This document shows positions 11,968-25,655 of a stretch of 64,000 nucleotides of DNA, piece by piece (within the stretch, counting starts at the first letter, position 1; each line of letters begins with the position of its first letter). The translations under genes were made by a program, and so were the position numbers. Origin of the DNA: Apium graveolens. Lineage: Eukaryota > Streptophyta > Magnoliopsida > Apiales > Apiaceae. The stretch lies in contig NW_027417467.1 of assembly GCF_009905375.1 (NCBI RefSeq), forward strand, positions 62,001 through 126,000. The letters are read 5' to 3'. The notes beneath the pieces were generated by a model. That model was not told the origin of the DNA, made no database searches, and was given only the letters and a program-made list of their open reading frames with translations.

Positions 11968-14900
11968 TGACTCTTATAGGGTGCAAAATCACTCTAATAT
12001 GGTGTAAATTTAGTTACAAGGTTGATTAGAGCCAAAATATGGCCCAAAATTGACTCGTATAAAAGTGGTACCGAAAGGAGGTAAAAGGATGTCAAATTGG
12101 ATGTATATGATGTTGACATGTTAATAGTACTAATATATGGTGGCAAGTGACTCTTATAGGTTGCAAAATCACTCTGATATGGTGTAAAGTGACTTACAAG
12201 GGTGGTTAGAGCTAAAATGAGGCCCAAAATTGACTTGTATAAAAGTGGTACTAAAAGGAGGTAAAAGATGTCAAATTGGATGTATATGATGTTTACATGT
12301 TAATTGTATAAATATATGGCGGCAAGTAACTATTATAGGGTGCAAAATCACTCTAATATGGTGTAAAGTGAATTAAAAAGTTTATTAGAGCCAAAATGTG
12401 GCCCAAATATGACTCGTATAAAACTGGTACCAAGAGGTGGGAAAAAGATGTCAAATTGGATGTATATGAGATTTACATGTTAATTGTACTAATATGTGGT
12501 GGCAAATGACTCTTATAGGGTGCAAAATCACTCTAATATGGTATAAAGCGAATTACAAGGTTGATTAGAGGCAAAATGTGGCCCAAATTTGACTCGTAGA
12601 AAAGTGGTACCAAGTGGAGGTAAAAGGATGTCAAATTGGATGTATATGATGTTTACATGTTAATTGTACTAATATAAGGTGTCAATAGACTCTTATAGAG
12701 TGCAAAATCACTCTAATATGGTGTAAGGTGACTTACAAAGTTGATTAGAGCCAAATATGGCCAAAAATTGACTCGTATAAAAGGGGTACCAAGAGTTGGT
12801 AAAAGGATGTCAAATTGGACGTATATGATGTTTACATGTTAATTTTACTAATATATGGTGCCAAGTGACTCTTATAGGATGTAAAATCACTCTAACATAG
12901 TGTAAATTTACTTACATGGTTGATTAGAGTAAAAAATATGTGGCCCAAAATTGACTTGTGTAAATTGGTGCCAAGAGGTTGTAAAAGGATGTCAAATTGG
13001 ATGTATATGATGTTTACATATTAATTGTACTAATATATGATGGCAAGTGACTCTTATAGTGTGCAAAATCACTCTAATATGGTGTAAACTTAATAAAAAG
13101 GTTGATTAGAGCAAAATGTTGCCCAAAATTGACGCGTAAAAGTGGTACCAAGAGGAGGTAAAAGGATGTCAAATTAGATGTATATAATGTTTACATGTTA
13201 ATTGTACTAATATATGGTGGCAAGTGACTCTTATAGGGTGCAAAATCACTCTAATATGGTGTAAAATGACTTACAAGGTAGATTAGAGCAAAAAAATGTC
13301 CCAAAATTGACTCGTATAAAAGTGGTACCAAGAGAGGGTAAAAGGATGTTAAATTGGATGTATATGATGTTTACATGTTAATTGTACTAATATATGGTAG
13401 CAAGTGACTCTTATAGGGTGAAAAATCACTCTAATATGTTGTAAAGTAAATTACAAGGTTGATTAGAGCCAAAATGTGGCCCAAAATTGACTCGTATAAA
13501 AGTGGTACCAAGTTTAGGTAAAAGGATGTTAAATTGGATGTATATGATGTTTACATGTTAATTGTACTAAAATAAGGTGTCAAGTGACTCTTATAGAGCG
13601 AAAAATCACTCTAATGTGGTGTAAAGTGACTTACAAGGGTGGTTAGAGCCAAATATGGCCAAAAATTGACTCGTATAAAAGGGGTACCAAGAGTTGGTAA
13701 AAGGATGTCAAATTGGACGTATATGATGTTTACATGTTAATTTTACTAATATATGGTGGCAAGTGACTCTTATAGGATGCAAAATCACTCTAACATAGTG
13801 TAAATTTACTTACATGGTTAATTAGAGCAAAAAATATGTGGCCCAAAATTGACTTGTGTAAAGTGGTGCCAAGAGGTTGTAAAAGGATGTCAAATTGGAT
13901 GTATATGATGTTTACATATTAATTGTACTAATATATGATAGCAAGTGACTCTTATAGAGTGCAAAATCACTCTAATATGGTGTAAACTTATTAAAAAGGT
14001 TGATTTGAGCAAAATGTGGCCCAAAATTGACGCGTAAAAGTGGTACCAAGAGGAGGTAAAAAGATGTCAAATTAGATGTATATATTGTTTACATGTTAAT
14101 TGTACTAATATATGGTGGCAAGTGACTCTTATAGGGTGCAAAATCACTCTAATATGGTGTAAAGTGACTTACAAGGTAGATTAGAGCAAAAAAATGTCCC
14201 AAAATTGACTGGTATAAAAGTGGTACCAAGAGGGGGTAAAAGGATGTTAAATTGGATGTATATGATGTTTACATGTTAATTGTACTAATATATGGTAGCA
14301 AGTGACTCTTATAGGGTGCAAAATCAATCTAATATGTTGTACAGTGACTTACAAGGTTGATTAGAGCCAAAATGTGGCTCAAAATTGACTCGAATAAAAG
14401 TGGTACGAAGAGTTGGTAAAAGGATGTCAAATTGGACGTATACGATGTTTACATGTTAATTGTACTAATATATGGTGGCAAGTGACTCTTATAGGGTGTA
14501 AGATCACTCTAATTTGGTGTAAAGTGAGTAACATGGTTGATTAGAGCCAAAATGTGGCCCAAAATTGACTCATATAAAGTGGTACCAAGAGGTGGTAAAA
14601 GGTAATCAAATTGGATATATAATGTTTACATGTTAATTGTACTAATATATGGTGATAGGTGACTCTTATAGGGTGTAAAATCACTCTAATATGGTGTAAA
14701 GTGACTTACAAGGTTGATTAGAGCCAAAATGTGGCCCAAAATTAACTCATATAAAGTGGTACCAAGAGGTGGTAAAAGGTAATCAAATTGAATATATAAT
14801 TTTTACATGTTAATTGTACTAATATATAGTGTCAAGTGACTCTTATAGGGTGCAAAATCACTATAATATGGTGTAAATTTAGTTACAAGGTTGATTAGAG

Positions 14901-15195
14901 GCAAAATATGGCCCAAAATTGACTTGTATAAAAGTGGTACCGAAAGGAGGTAAAAGGATGTTAAATTGGATGTATATGATGTTTACATGTTAATTGTACT
15001 AACATATGGGGTCAAGTGACTCTTATAGGCTGCAAAATCACTCTAATATGGTGTAAAGTGAATTACAAGGTTGATTAGAGCCAAAATGTGGCCCAAAATT
15101 GATCGAATAAAAGTGGTAACAAGAGTTGGTAAAAGGATGTCAAATTGGACGTATATGATGTTTACATGTTAATTGTACTAATATATAGTGTCAAG

Positions 15196-15280
15196 TGACT
15201 CAAAATATGGTGACAAGTTAATGTTAATTGTACTAGTATATGATGTTAACATGTTAATTGTACTAATATATGGTGACAAG
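15196..15280 (+). repeat. 85-bp truncated monomer, copy 7
   Basis: 85 bp, 3313 bp after copy 6. It carries the GATGTTAACATG variant, so it is sister to the copy at 8131. Confidence 0.95.
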
Positions 15281-17070
15281 TGACTCTTATAGGGTGCAAA
15301 ATCACTCGAATATGGTGTAAATTTAGTTACAAGGTTGATTAGAGCCAAAAAATGGCCCAAAATTGACTCGTATAAAAGTGGTACCGAAAGGAGGTAAAAG
15401 GATGTCAAATTGGATGTATATGATGTTGCCATGTTAATAGTACTAATATATGGTGGCAAGTGACTCTTATAGGGTGCAAAATCACTCTAATATGGTGTAA
15501 AGTGACTTACAAGGGTGGTTAGAGCTAAAATGAGCCCCAAAATTGACTTGTATAAAAGTGGTACTAAAAGGAGGTAAAGGATGTCAAATTGGATGTATAT
15601 GATGTTTACATGTTAATTGTACACATATATGGCGGCAAGTAACTATTATAGGGTGCAAAATCACTCTAATATGGTGTAAAGTGAATTACAAAGTTGTTAG
15701 AGCCAAAATGTGGCCCAAATATGACTCGTATAAAACTGGTACCAAGAGGCGGTAAAAAGATGTCAAATTGGATGTATATGATGTTTACATGTTAATTGTA
15801 CAAATATATGGCGGCAAGTAACTATTATAGGGTGCAAAATCACTCTAATATGGTGTAAAGTGAATTACAAAGTTTATTTGAGCCAAAATATGGCCCAAAT
15901 ATGACTCGTATAAAACTGGTACCAAGAGGTGGTAAAAAGATGTCAAATTGGATGTATATGAGGTTTACATGTTAATTGTACTAATATGTGGTGGCAAGTG
16001 ACTCTTATAGGGTGCAAAATCACTCTAATATGGTATAAAGTGAATTACAAGGTTGATTAGAGCCAAAATGTTGCCCAAATTTGATTCGTAGAAAAGTGGT
16101 ACCAAGTGGAGGTAAAAGGATGTCAAATTAGATGTATATGATATTTACATGTTAATTGTACTAATATAAGGTGTCAAGTGACTCTTATAGAGTGTAAAAT
16201 CACTCTAATATAGTGTAAGGTGACTTACAAGGTTGATTAAAGCCAAATATGGCCAAAAATTGATTCGTATAAAAGTGGTACCGAGAGGAGGTAAAAGTAT
16301 TTCAAATTAGATGTATATGATGTTTACATGTTAATAGTACTAATATATGGTGGCAAGTGATTTTATAGGGTGCAAAATCACTCTAATATGGTGTAAAGTG
16401 ATTTACAAGGTTGATTAGAGCCAAAATGTGGCCCAAAATTGACTCGTATAAAAGTGGTACCAAGAGTTGGTAAAAGGATGTCAAATTGGACGTATACGAT
16501 GTTTACATGTTTATTTTACAAATATATGGTGGCAAGTGACTCTTATAGGGTGTAAGATCACTCTAATTTGGTGTAAAGTCAGTAACATGGTTGATTAGAG
16601 CAAAAATGTGGCCCAAAATTGACTCGTATAAAGTGGTACCAAGAGGTGGTAAAAGGTAATCAAATTGGATATATAATGTTTACATGTTAATTGTACTAAT
16701 ATATGGTGACAAGTGACTCTTATAGGGTGCAAAATCACTCTAATATGGTGTAAAGTGACTTACAAGGTTGATTAGAGCCAAAATCTGGCCCAAAATTAAC
16801 TCGTATAAAGTGGTACCAAGAGGTGGTAAAAGGAAATCAAATTGAATATATAATTTTTACATGTTAATTGTACTAATATATGGTGTCAAGTGACTCTTAT
16901 AGGGTGCAAAATCACTATAATATGGTGTAAATTTAGTTACAAGGTTGATTAGAGCCAAAATGTGGCCCAAAATTGACTCGAATAAAAGTGGTAACAAGAG
17001 TTGGTAAAAGGATGTCAAATTGGACGTATATGATGTTTACATGTTAATTGTACTAATATATGGTGTCAAG

Positions 17071-17155
17071 TGACTCAAAATATGGTGACAAATTAATGTT
17101 ATTTGTACTAGTATATGATGTTTACATGTTAATTGTACTAATATATGGTGACAAG
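17071..17155 (+). repeat. 85-bp truncated monomer, copy 8
   Basis: 85 bp, 1875 bp after copy 7 and 5188 bp after its sister at 11883. Confidence 0.95.
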
Positions 17156-20039
17156 TGACTCTTATAGGGTGCAAAATCACTCTAATATGGTGTAAATTTA
17201 GTTACAAGGTTGATTAGAGCCAAAATATGGCCCAAAATTGACTCGTATAAAAGTGGTACCGAAAGGAGGTAAAAGGATGTCAAATTGGATGTATATGATG
17301 TTGACATGTTAATAGTACTAATATATGGTGGCAAGTGACTCTTATAGGGTGCAAAATCACTCTGATATGGTGTAAAGTGACTTACAAGGGTGGTTAGAGC
17401 TAAAATGAGGCCCAAAATTGACTTGTATAAAAGTGGTACTAAAAGGAGGTAAAAGATGTCAAATTGGATGTATATGATGTTTACATGTTAATTGTATAAA
17501 TATATGGCGGCAAGTAACTATTATAGGGTGCAAAATCACTCTAATATGGTGTAAAGTGAATTAAAAAGTTTATTAGAGCCAAAATGTGGCCCAAATATGA
17601 CTCGTATAAAACTGGTACCAAGAGGTGGGAAAAAGATGTCAAATTGGATGTATATGAGATTTACATGTTAATTGTACTAATATGTGGTGGAAAATGACTC
17701 TTATAGGGTGCAAAATCACTCTAATATGGTATAAAGCGAATTACAAGGTTGATTAGAGGCAAAATGTGGCCCAAATTTGACTCGTAGAAAAGTGGTACCA
17801 AGTGGAGGTAAAAGGATGTCAAATTGGATGTATATGATGTTTACATGTTAATTGTACTAATATAAGGTGTCAATAGACTCTTATAGAGTGCAAAATCACT
17901 CTAATATGGTGTAAGGTGACTTACAAAGTTGATTAGAGCCAAATATGGCCAAAAATTGACTCGTATAAAAGGGGTACCAAGAGTTGGTAAAAGGATGTCA
18001 AATTGGACGTATATGATGTTTACATGTTAATTTTACTAATATATGGTGCCAAGTGACTCTTATAGGATGTAAAATCACTCTAACATAGTGTAAATTTACT
18101 TACATGGTTGATTAGAGTAAAAAATATGTGGCCCAAAATTGACTTGTGTAAATTGGTGCCAAGAGGTTGTAAAAGGATGTCAAATTGGATGTATATGATG
18201 TTTACATATTAATTGTACTAATATATGATGGCAAGTGACTCTTATAGTGTGCAAAATCACTCTAATATGGTGTAAACTTACTAAAAAGGTTGATTAGAGC
18301 AAAATGTTGCCCAAAATTGACGCGTAAAAGTGGTACCAAGAGGAGGTAAAAGGATGTCAAATTAGATGTATATAATGTTTACATGTTAATTGTACTAATA
18401 TATGGTGGCAAGTGACTCTTATAGGGTGCAAAATCACTCTAATATGGTGTAAAATGACTTACAAGGTAGATTAGAGCAAAAAAATGTCCCAAAATTGACT
18501 CGTATAAAAGTGGTACCAAGAGGGGGTAAAAGGATGTTAAATTGGATGTATATGATGTTTACATGTTAATTGTACTAATATATGGTAGCAAGTGACTCTT
18601 ATAGGGTGAAAAATCACTCTAATATGTTGTAAAGTAAATTACAAGGTTGATTAGAGCCAAAATGTGGCCCAAAATTGACTCGTATAAAAGTGGTACCAAG
18701 TTTAGGTAAAAGGATGTTAAATTGGATGTATATGATGTTTACATGTTAATTGTACTAAAATAAGGTGTCAAGTGACTCTTATAGAGCGAAAAATCACTCT
18801 AATGTGGTGTAAAGTGACTTACAAGGGTGGTTAGAGCCAAATATGGCCAAAAATTGACTCGTATAAAAGGGGTACCAAGAGTTGGTAAAAGGATGTCAAA
18901 TTGGACGTATATGATGTTTACATGTTAATTTTACTAATATATGGTGGCAAGTGACTCTTATAGGATGCAAAATCACTCTAACATAGTGTAAATTTACTTA
19001 CATGGTTAATTAGAGCAAAAAATATGTGGCCCAAAATTGACTTGTGTAAAGTGGTGCCAAGAGGTTGTAAAAGGATGTCAAATTGGATGTATATGATGTT
19101 TACATATTAATTGTACTAATATATGATAGCAAGTGACTCTTATAGGGTGCAAAATCACTCTAATATGGTGTAAACTTATTAAAAAGGTTGATTTGAGCAA
19201 AATGTGGCCCAAAATTGACGCGTAAAAGTGGTACCAAGAGGAGGTAAAAAGATGTCAAATTAGATGTATATATTGTTTACATGTTAATTGTACTAATATA
19301 TGGTGGCAAGTGACTCTTATAGGGTGCAAAATCACTCTAATATGGTGTAAAGTGACTTACAAGGTAGATTAGAGCAAAAAAATGTCCCAAAATTGACTGG
19401 TATAAAAGTGGTACCTAGAGGGGGTAAAAGGATGTTAAATTGGATGTATATGATGTTTACATGTTAATTGTACTAATATATGGTAGCAAGTGACTCTTAT
19501 AGGGTGCAAAATCAATCTAATATGTTGTACAGTGACTTACAAGGTTGATTAGAGCCAAAATGTGGCTCAAAATTGACTCGAATAAAAGTGGTACGAAGAG
19601 TTGGTAAAAGGATGTCAAATTGGACGTATACGATGTTTACATGTTAATTGTACTAATATATGGTGGCAAGTGACTCTTATAGGGTGTAAGATCACTCTAA
19701 TTTGGTGTAAAGTGAGTAACATGGTTGATTAGAGCCAAAATGTGGCCCAAAATTGACAAATATAAAGTGGTACCAAGAGGTGGTAAAAGGTAATCAAATT
19801 GGATATATAATGTTTACATGTTAATTGTACTAATATATGGTGATAAGTGACTCTTATAGGGTGTAAAATCACTCTAATATGGTGTAAAGTGACTTACAAG
19901 GTTGATTAGAGCCAAAATGTGGCCCAAAATTAACTCGTATAAAGTGGTACCAAGAGGTGGTAAAAGGTAATCAAATTGCATATATAATTTTTACATGTTA
20001 ATTGTACTAATATATGGTGTCAAGTGACTCTTATAGGGT

Positions 20040-20510
20040 GCAAAATCACTCTAATATGGTGTAAATTTAGTTACAAGGTTGATTAGAGCCAAAATGTGGC
20101 CCAAAATTGATTCGTTTAAAAGTGGTACCGAGAGGAGGTAAAAGGATGTCAAATTGGATGTATATAATGTTTACATGTTAATAGTACTAATATATGGTGT
20201 CAAGTGACTCTTATAGGGTGCAAAATCACTCTAATATGGTGTAAAGTGAATTACAAGGTTGATTAGAGCCAAAATGTGGCCCAAAATTGACTCGAATAAA
20301 AGTGGTAACAAGAGTTGGTAAAAGAATGTCAAATTGGAGGTATATGATGTTTACATGTTAATTGTACTAATATATGGTGTCAAGTGACTCAAAATATGGT
20401 GACAAGTTAATGTTAATTGTACTAGTATATGATGATTACATGTTAATTGTACTAGTATATGGTGACAAGTGACTGTTATAGGGTGCAAAATCACTCTAAT
20501 ATGGTGTAAA
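20040..20510 (+). repeat. Satellite junction between the 5188-bp and 2775-bp blocks
   Basis: Ordinary monomers plus the 85-bp unit at 20385, with a TTGATTCGTTTAAAAG variant near 20110 not seen nearby. It contains the left member of the 622-bp pair of truncated monomers. No gene is visible. Confidence 0.75.
20385..20469 (+). repeat. 85-bp truncated monomer, copy 9
   Basis: 85 bp, 3314 bp after copy 8; carries a GATGATTACATG variant. Confidence 0.95.
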
Positions 20511-22881
20511 GTGACTTACAAGGTTGATTAGAGCCAAAATGTGGCCCAAAATTAACTCGTATAAAGTGGTACCAAGAGGTGGTAAAAGGTAAACAAATTG
20601 AATATATAATTTTTACATGTTAATTGTACTAATATATGGTGTCAAGTGACTCTTATAGGGTGCAAAATCACTATAATATGGTGTAAATCTAGTTACAAGG
20701 TTGATTAGAGGCAAAATATGGCCCAAAATTGACTCGTATAAAAGTGGTACCGAAAGGGGGTAAAATGATGTTAAATTGGATGTATATGATGTTTACATGT
20801 TAATTGCACTAATATATGGTGTCAAGTGACTCTTATAGGGTGCAAAATCACTCTAATATGGTGTAAAGTGAATTACAAGGTTGATTAGAGCCAAAATGTG
20901 GCCCAAAATTGACTCGAATAAAAGTGGTAACAAGAGTTGGTAAAAGGTTGTCAAATTGAAGGTATATGATGTTTACATGTTAATTGTACTAATATATGGT
21001 GTCAAGTGACTCAAAATATGGTGACAAGTTAATGTTAATTGTACCAGTATATGATGTTTACATGTTAATTGTACTAATATATGGTGACAAGTGACTCTTA
21101 TAGGGTGCAAAATCACTCTAATATGGTGTAAATTTAGTTACAAGGTTGATTAGAGCCAAAATATGGCCAAAAATTGACTCGTATAAAAGTGGTACCGAAA
21201 GGAGATAAAAGGATGTCAAATTGGATGTATATGATGTTGACATGTTAATAGTACTAATATATGGTGGCAAGTGACTCTTATAGGGTGCAAAATCACTCTA
21301 ATATGGTGTAAAGTGACTTACAAGGGTGGTTAGAGCTAAAATGAGGCCCAAAATTGACTTGTATAAAAGTGGTACTAAAAGGAGGTAAAGGATGTCAAAT
21401 TGTATGTATATGATGTTTACATGTTAATTGTACAAATATATGGCGGCAAGTAACTATTATAGGGTGCAAAATCACTCTAATATGGTGTAAAGTGAATTAC
21501 AAAGTTGATTAGAGCCAAAATATGGCCCAAATATGAGTATAAAACTGGTACCAAGAGGTGGTAAAAAGATGTCTAATTGGATGTATATGAGGTTTACATG
21601 TTAATTGTACTAATATGTGGTGGCAAGTAACTCTTATAGGGTGCAAAATCACTCTAATATGGTATAAAGTGAATTACAAGGTTGATTAGAGCCAAAATGT
21701 GGCCCAAATTTGACTCGTAAAAAAGGGGTACCAAGTGGAGATAAAGGATGTCAAATTGGACGTATATAATGTTTACATGTTAATTGTACTAATATAAGGT
21801 GTCAAGTGACTCTTATAGAGTGCAAAATCACTCTAATATGGTGTAAGGTGACTTACAAGTTGATTAGAGCCAAATATGGCCAAAAATTGACTCGTATAAA
21901 AGGGGTACCAAGAGTTGGTAAAAGGATGTCAAATTGGACGTATATGATGTTTACATGTTAATTTTACTAATATATGGTGGCAAGTGACTCTTATAGGATG
22001 CAAAATCACTCTAACATAGTGTAAATTTACTTACATGGTTAATTAGAGCAAAAAATATGTGGCCCAAAATTGACTTGTGTAAAGTGGTGCCAAGAGGTTG
22101 TAAAAGGATGTCAAATTGGATGTATATGATGTTTACATATTAATTGTACTAATATATGATAGCAAGTGACTCTTATAGAGTGCAAAATCACTCTAATATG
22201 GTGTAAACTTATTAAAAAGGTTGATTAGAGCAAAATGTGGCCCAAAATTGACGCGTAAAAGTGGTACCAATAGGAGGTAAAAGGATGTCAAATTAGATGT
22301 ATATAATGTTTACATGTTAATTGTACTAATATATGGTGGCAAGTGACTCTTATAGGGTGAAAAATCACTCTAATATGGTGTAAAGTGACTTACAAGGTAG
22401 ATTAGAGCAAAAAAATGTCCCAAAATTGACTGGTATAAAAGTGGTACCAAGAGGGGGTAAAAGGATGTTAAATTGGATGTATATGATGTTTACATGTTAA
22501 TTGTACTAATATATGGTAGCAAGTGACTCTTATAGGGTGCAAAATCACTCTAATATGTTGTAAAGTAAATTACAAGGTTGATTAGAGCCAAAATGTGGCC
22601 CAAAATTGACTCGTATAAAAGTGGTACCAAGTGTAGGTAAAAGGATGTTAAATTGGATGTATATGATGTTTACATGTTAATTGTTCTAATCTAAGGTGTC
22701 AAGTGACTCTTATAGAGCGAAAAATCACTCTAATGTGGTGTAAAGTGACTTACAAGGTTAATTTGAGCGAAATGTGGCCAAAAATTGACTCGTATAAAAG
22801 TGATACCAAGAGATGGTAACAAGATGTCAAATTGGATGTATATGATGTTTACATTTTAATTGTACTAACATATGGTGGAAA
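20510..22881 (+). repeat. ~2775-bp HOR, partial leading copy
   Basis: Aligns with the next unit at offsets of 2769-2775 bp from about 20515 onwards. It lacks the first few hundred bases of the unit, where the preceding block abuts. Confidence 0.75.
21007..21091 (+). repeat. 85-bp truncated monomer, copy 10
   Basis: 85 bp, only 622 bp after copy 9, so just three full monomers separate them. This is the closest spacing in the window. Confidence 0.95.
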
Positions 22882-25655
22882 TTGACTCTTATACAGTGCA
22901 AAATCAATCTAATATGGTGTACAGTGACTTACAAGGTTGCTTAGAGCCAAAATGTGGCCCAAAATTGACTCGAATAAAAGTGGTACGAAGAGTTGGTAAA
23001 GGATGTCAAATTGGACGTATACGATGTTTACATGTTAATTGTACTAATATATGGTGACAAGTGACTCTTATAGGGTGTAAGATCACTCTAATTTGGTGTA
23101 AAGTGAGTAACATGGTTGATTAGAGCCAAAATGTGGCCCAAAATTGACTCATATAACGTGGTACCAAGAGGTGGTAAAAGGTAATCAAATTGGATATATA
23201 ATGTTTACATGTTGATTGTACTAATATATGGTGACAAGTGACTCTTATAGGGTGTAAAATCACTCTAATATGGTGTAAAGTGACTTACAAGGTTGATTAG
23301 AGCCAAAATGTGGCCCAAAATTAACTCGTATAAAGTGGTACCAAGAGGTGGTAAAAGGTAATCAAATTGAATATATAATTTTTACATGTTAATTGTACTA
23401 ATATATGGTGTCAAGTGACTCTTATTGGGTGCAAAATCACTATAATATGGTGTAAATTTAGTTACAAGGTTGATTAAAGGCAAAATATGGCCCAAAATTG
23501 ACTCGTATAAAAGTAGTACCGAAAGGAGGTAAAAGGATGTAAAATTGGATGTATATGATGTTTACATGTTAATTGTACTAATATATGGTGTCAAGTGACT
23601 CTTATAGGGTGCAAAATCACTCTAATATGGTGTAAAGTGAATTACAAGGTTGATTAGAGCCAAAATGTGGTCCACAATTGACTCGAATAAAAGTGGTAAC
23701 AAGAGTTGGTAAAAGGATGTCAAATTGGAGGTATATGATGTTTACATGTTAATTGTACTAAGATATGGTGTCAAGTGACTCAAAATATGGTGACAAGTTA
23801 ATGTTAATTGTACTAGTATATGATGTTTACATGTTAATTGTACTAATATATGGTGACAAGTGACTCTTATAGGGTGCAAAATCACTCTAATATGGTGTAA
23901 ATTTAGTTACAAGGTTGATTAGAGCCAAAATATGGCCCAAAATTGACTCGTATAAAAGTGGTACCGAAAGGAGATAAAAGGATGTCAAATTGGATGTATA
24001 TGATGTTGACATGTTAATAGTACTAATATATGGTGGCAAGTGACTCTTATAGGTTGCAAAATCACTCTAATATGGTGTAAAGTGACTTACAAGGGTGGTT
24101 AGAGCTAAAATGAGGCCCAAAATTGACTTGTACAAAAGTGGTACTAAAAGGAGGTAAAGGATGTCAAATTGTATGTATATGATGTTTACATGTTAATTGT
24201 ACAAATATATGGTGGCAAGTAACTATTATAGGGTGCAAAATCACTCTAATATGGTGTAAAGTGAATTACAAAGTTGATTAGAGCCAAAATATGGCCCAAA
24301 TATGACTAGTATAAAACTGGTACCAAGAGGTGGTAAAAAGATGTCAAATTGGATGTATATGAGATTTACATGTTAATTGTACTAATATGTGGTGGCAATT
24401 GACTCTTATAGGGTGCAAAATCACTCTAATATGGTATAAAGTGAATTACAAGGTTGATTAGAGCCAAAATGTGGCCCAAATTTGACTCGTAAAAAAGTGG
24501 TACCAAGTGGAGGTAAAAGGATGTCAAATTGGACGTATACGATGTTTACATGTTAATTGTACTAATATAAGGTGTCAAGTGACTCTTATAGAGTGCAAAA
24601 TCACTCTAATATGGTGTAAGGTGACTTACAAGGTTGATTAGAGCCAAATATGGCCAAAAATTGACTCGTATAAAAGGGGTACCAAGAGTTGGTAAAAGGA
24701 TGTCAAATTGGACGTATATGATGTTTACATGTTAATTTTACTAATATATGGTGGCAAGTGACTGTTATAGGATGCAAAATCACTCTAACATAGTGTAAAT
24801 TTACTTACATGGTTAATTAGAGCAAAAAATATGTGGCCCAAAATTGACTTGTGTAAAGTGGTGCCAAGAGGTTGTAAAAGGATGTCAAATTGGATGTATA
24901 TGATGTTTACATATTAATTGTACTAATATATGATAACAAGTGACTCTTATAGAGTGCAAAATCACTCTAATATGGTGTAAACTTATTAAAAAGGTTGATT
25001 AGAGCAAAATGTGGCCCAAAATTGACGCGTAAAAGTGGTACCAAGAGGAGGTAAAAGGATGTCAAATTAGATGTATATAATGTTTACATGTTAATTGTAC
25101 TAATATATGGTGGCAAGTGACTCTTATAGGGTGAAAAATCACTCTAATATGGTGTAAAGTGACTTACAAGGTAGATTAGAGCAAAAAAATGTCCCAAAAT
25201 TGACTGGTATAAAAGTGGTACCAAGAGGGGGTAAAAGGATGTTAAATTGGATGTATATGATGTTTACATGTTAATTGTACTAATATATGGTAGCAAGTGA
25301 CTCTTATAGGGTGCAAAATCACTCTAATATGTTGTAAAGTAAATTACAAGGTTGATTAGAGCCAAAATGTGGCCCAAAATTGACTCGTATAAAAGTGGTA
25401 CCAAGTGTAGGTAAAAGGATGTTAAATTGGATGTATATGATGTTTACATGTTAATTGTACTAATATAAGGTGTCAAGTGACTCTTATAGAGCGAAAAATC
25501 ACTCTAATGTGGTGTAAAGTGACTTACAAGGTTAATTTGAGCGAAATGTGGCCAAAAATTGACTCGTATAAAAGTGATACCAAGAGATGGTAACAAGATG
25601 TCAAATTGGATGTATATGATGTTTACATTTTAATTGTACTAACATATGGTGGAAA
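22882..25655 (+). repeat. ~2775-bp HOR, first complete copy (16-mer)
   Basis: Begins with TTGACTCTTATACAGTGC and contains 15 full monomers plus the 85-bp unit. It holds every monomer subtype seen in the left zone, including both pairs missing from the 2412-bp variants, so it is the best candidate for the ancestral left-zone HOR. A one-base deletion near 23000 (GGTAAAGG for GGTAAAAGG) makes this copy 2774 bp. Confidence 0.88.
23776..23860 (+). repeat. 85-bp truncated monomer, copy 11
   Basis: 85 bp, preceded by an ACTAAGATATGG variant shared with the next two copies; 2769 bp after copy 10. Confidence 0.95.

Larger units (their letters stand above)
9870..14850 (+). repeat. 5188-bp-spaced HOR, copy 1 (overlaps the 1876-bp block)
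   Basis: About 28 monomers that recur downstream at an offset of 5188 bp. Anchors: TCAGTAACATGG at 11391 and 16579, the 85-bp units at 11883 and 17071, and ACAGTGACTTAC followed by GTGGCTCAAAATT at 14341 and 19529. It contains a whole 1876-bp unit at its left, so HORs of different size are nested here. Edges are approximate. Confidence 0.85.
15060..20040 (+). repeat. 5188-bp-spaced HOR, copy 2
   Basis: Near-identical to 9.87-14.85 kb by eye, with small differences such as TTGCAAAATC against GTGCAAAATC near 12162/17350. About 0.2 kb of extra satellite separates the two copies. The first 1.5 kb is closer to 8.0-9.5 kb (offset 7065) than to 9.9-11.4 kb, so the copied donor block spanned both. 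Confidence 0.8.

Noticed and set aside
8113..17415. Minus-strand open frames of 77-93 codons at 8113-8394, 11994-12227, 15178-15459 and 17182-17415
   Set aside because: Antisense satellite frames repeated at the 7065-bp and 5188-bp HOR offsets. They run through the 85-bp truncated monomer or its neighbours and contain the same repeated segment. No codon-level sign of selection; shadows of the repeat.
22872..23057. Plus-strand 61-codon frame
   Set aside because: Crosses a monomer boundary in satellite DNA and exists only because of a one-base deletion near 23000; the sister copy 2775 bp downstream lacks it.
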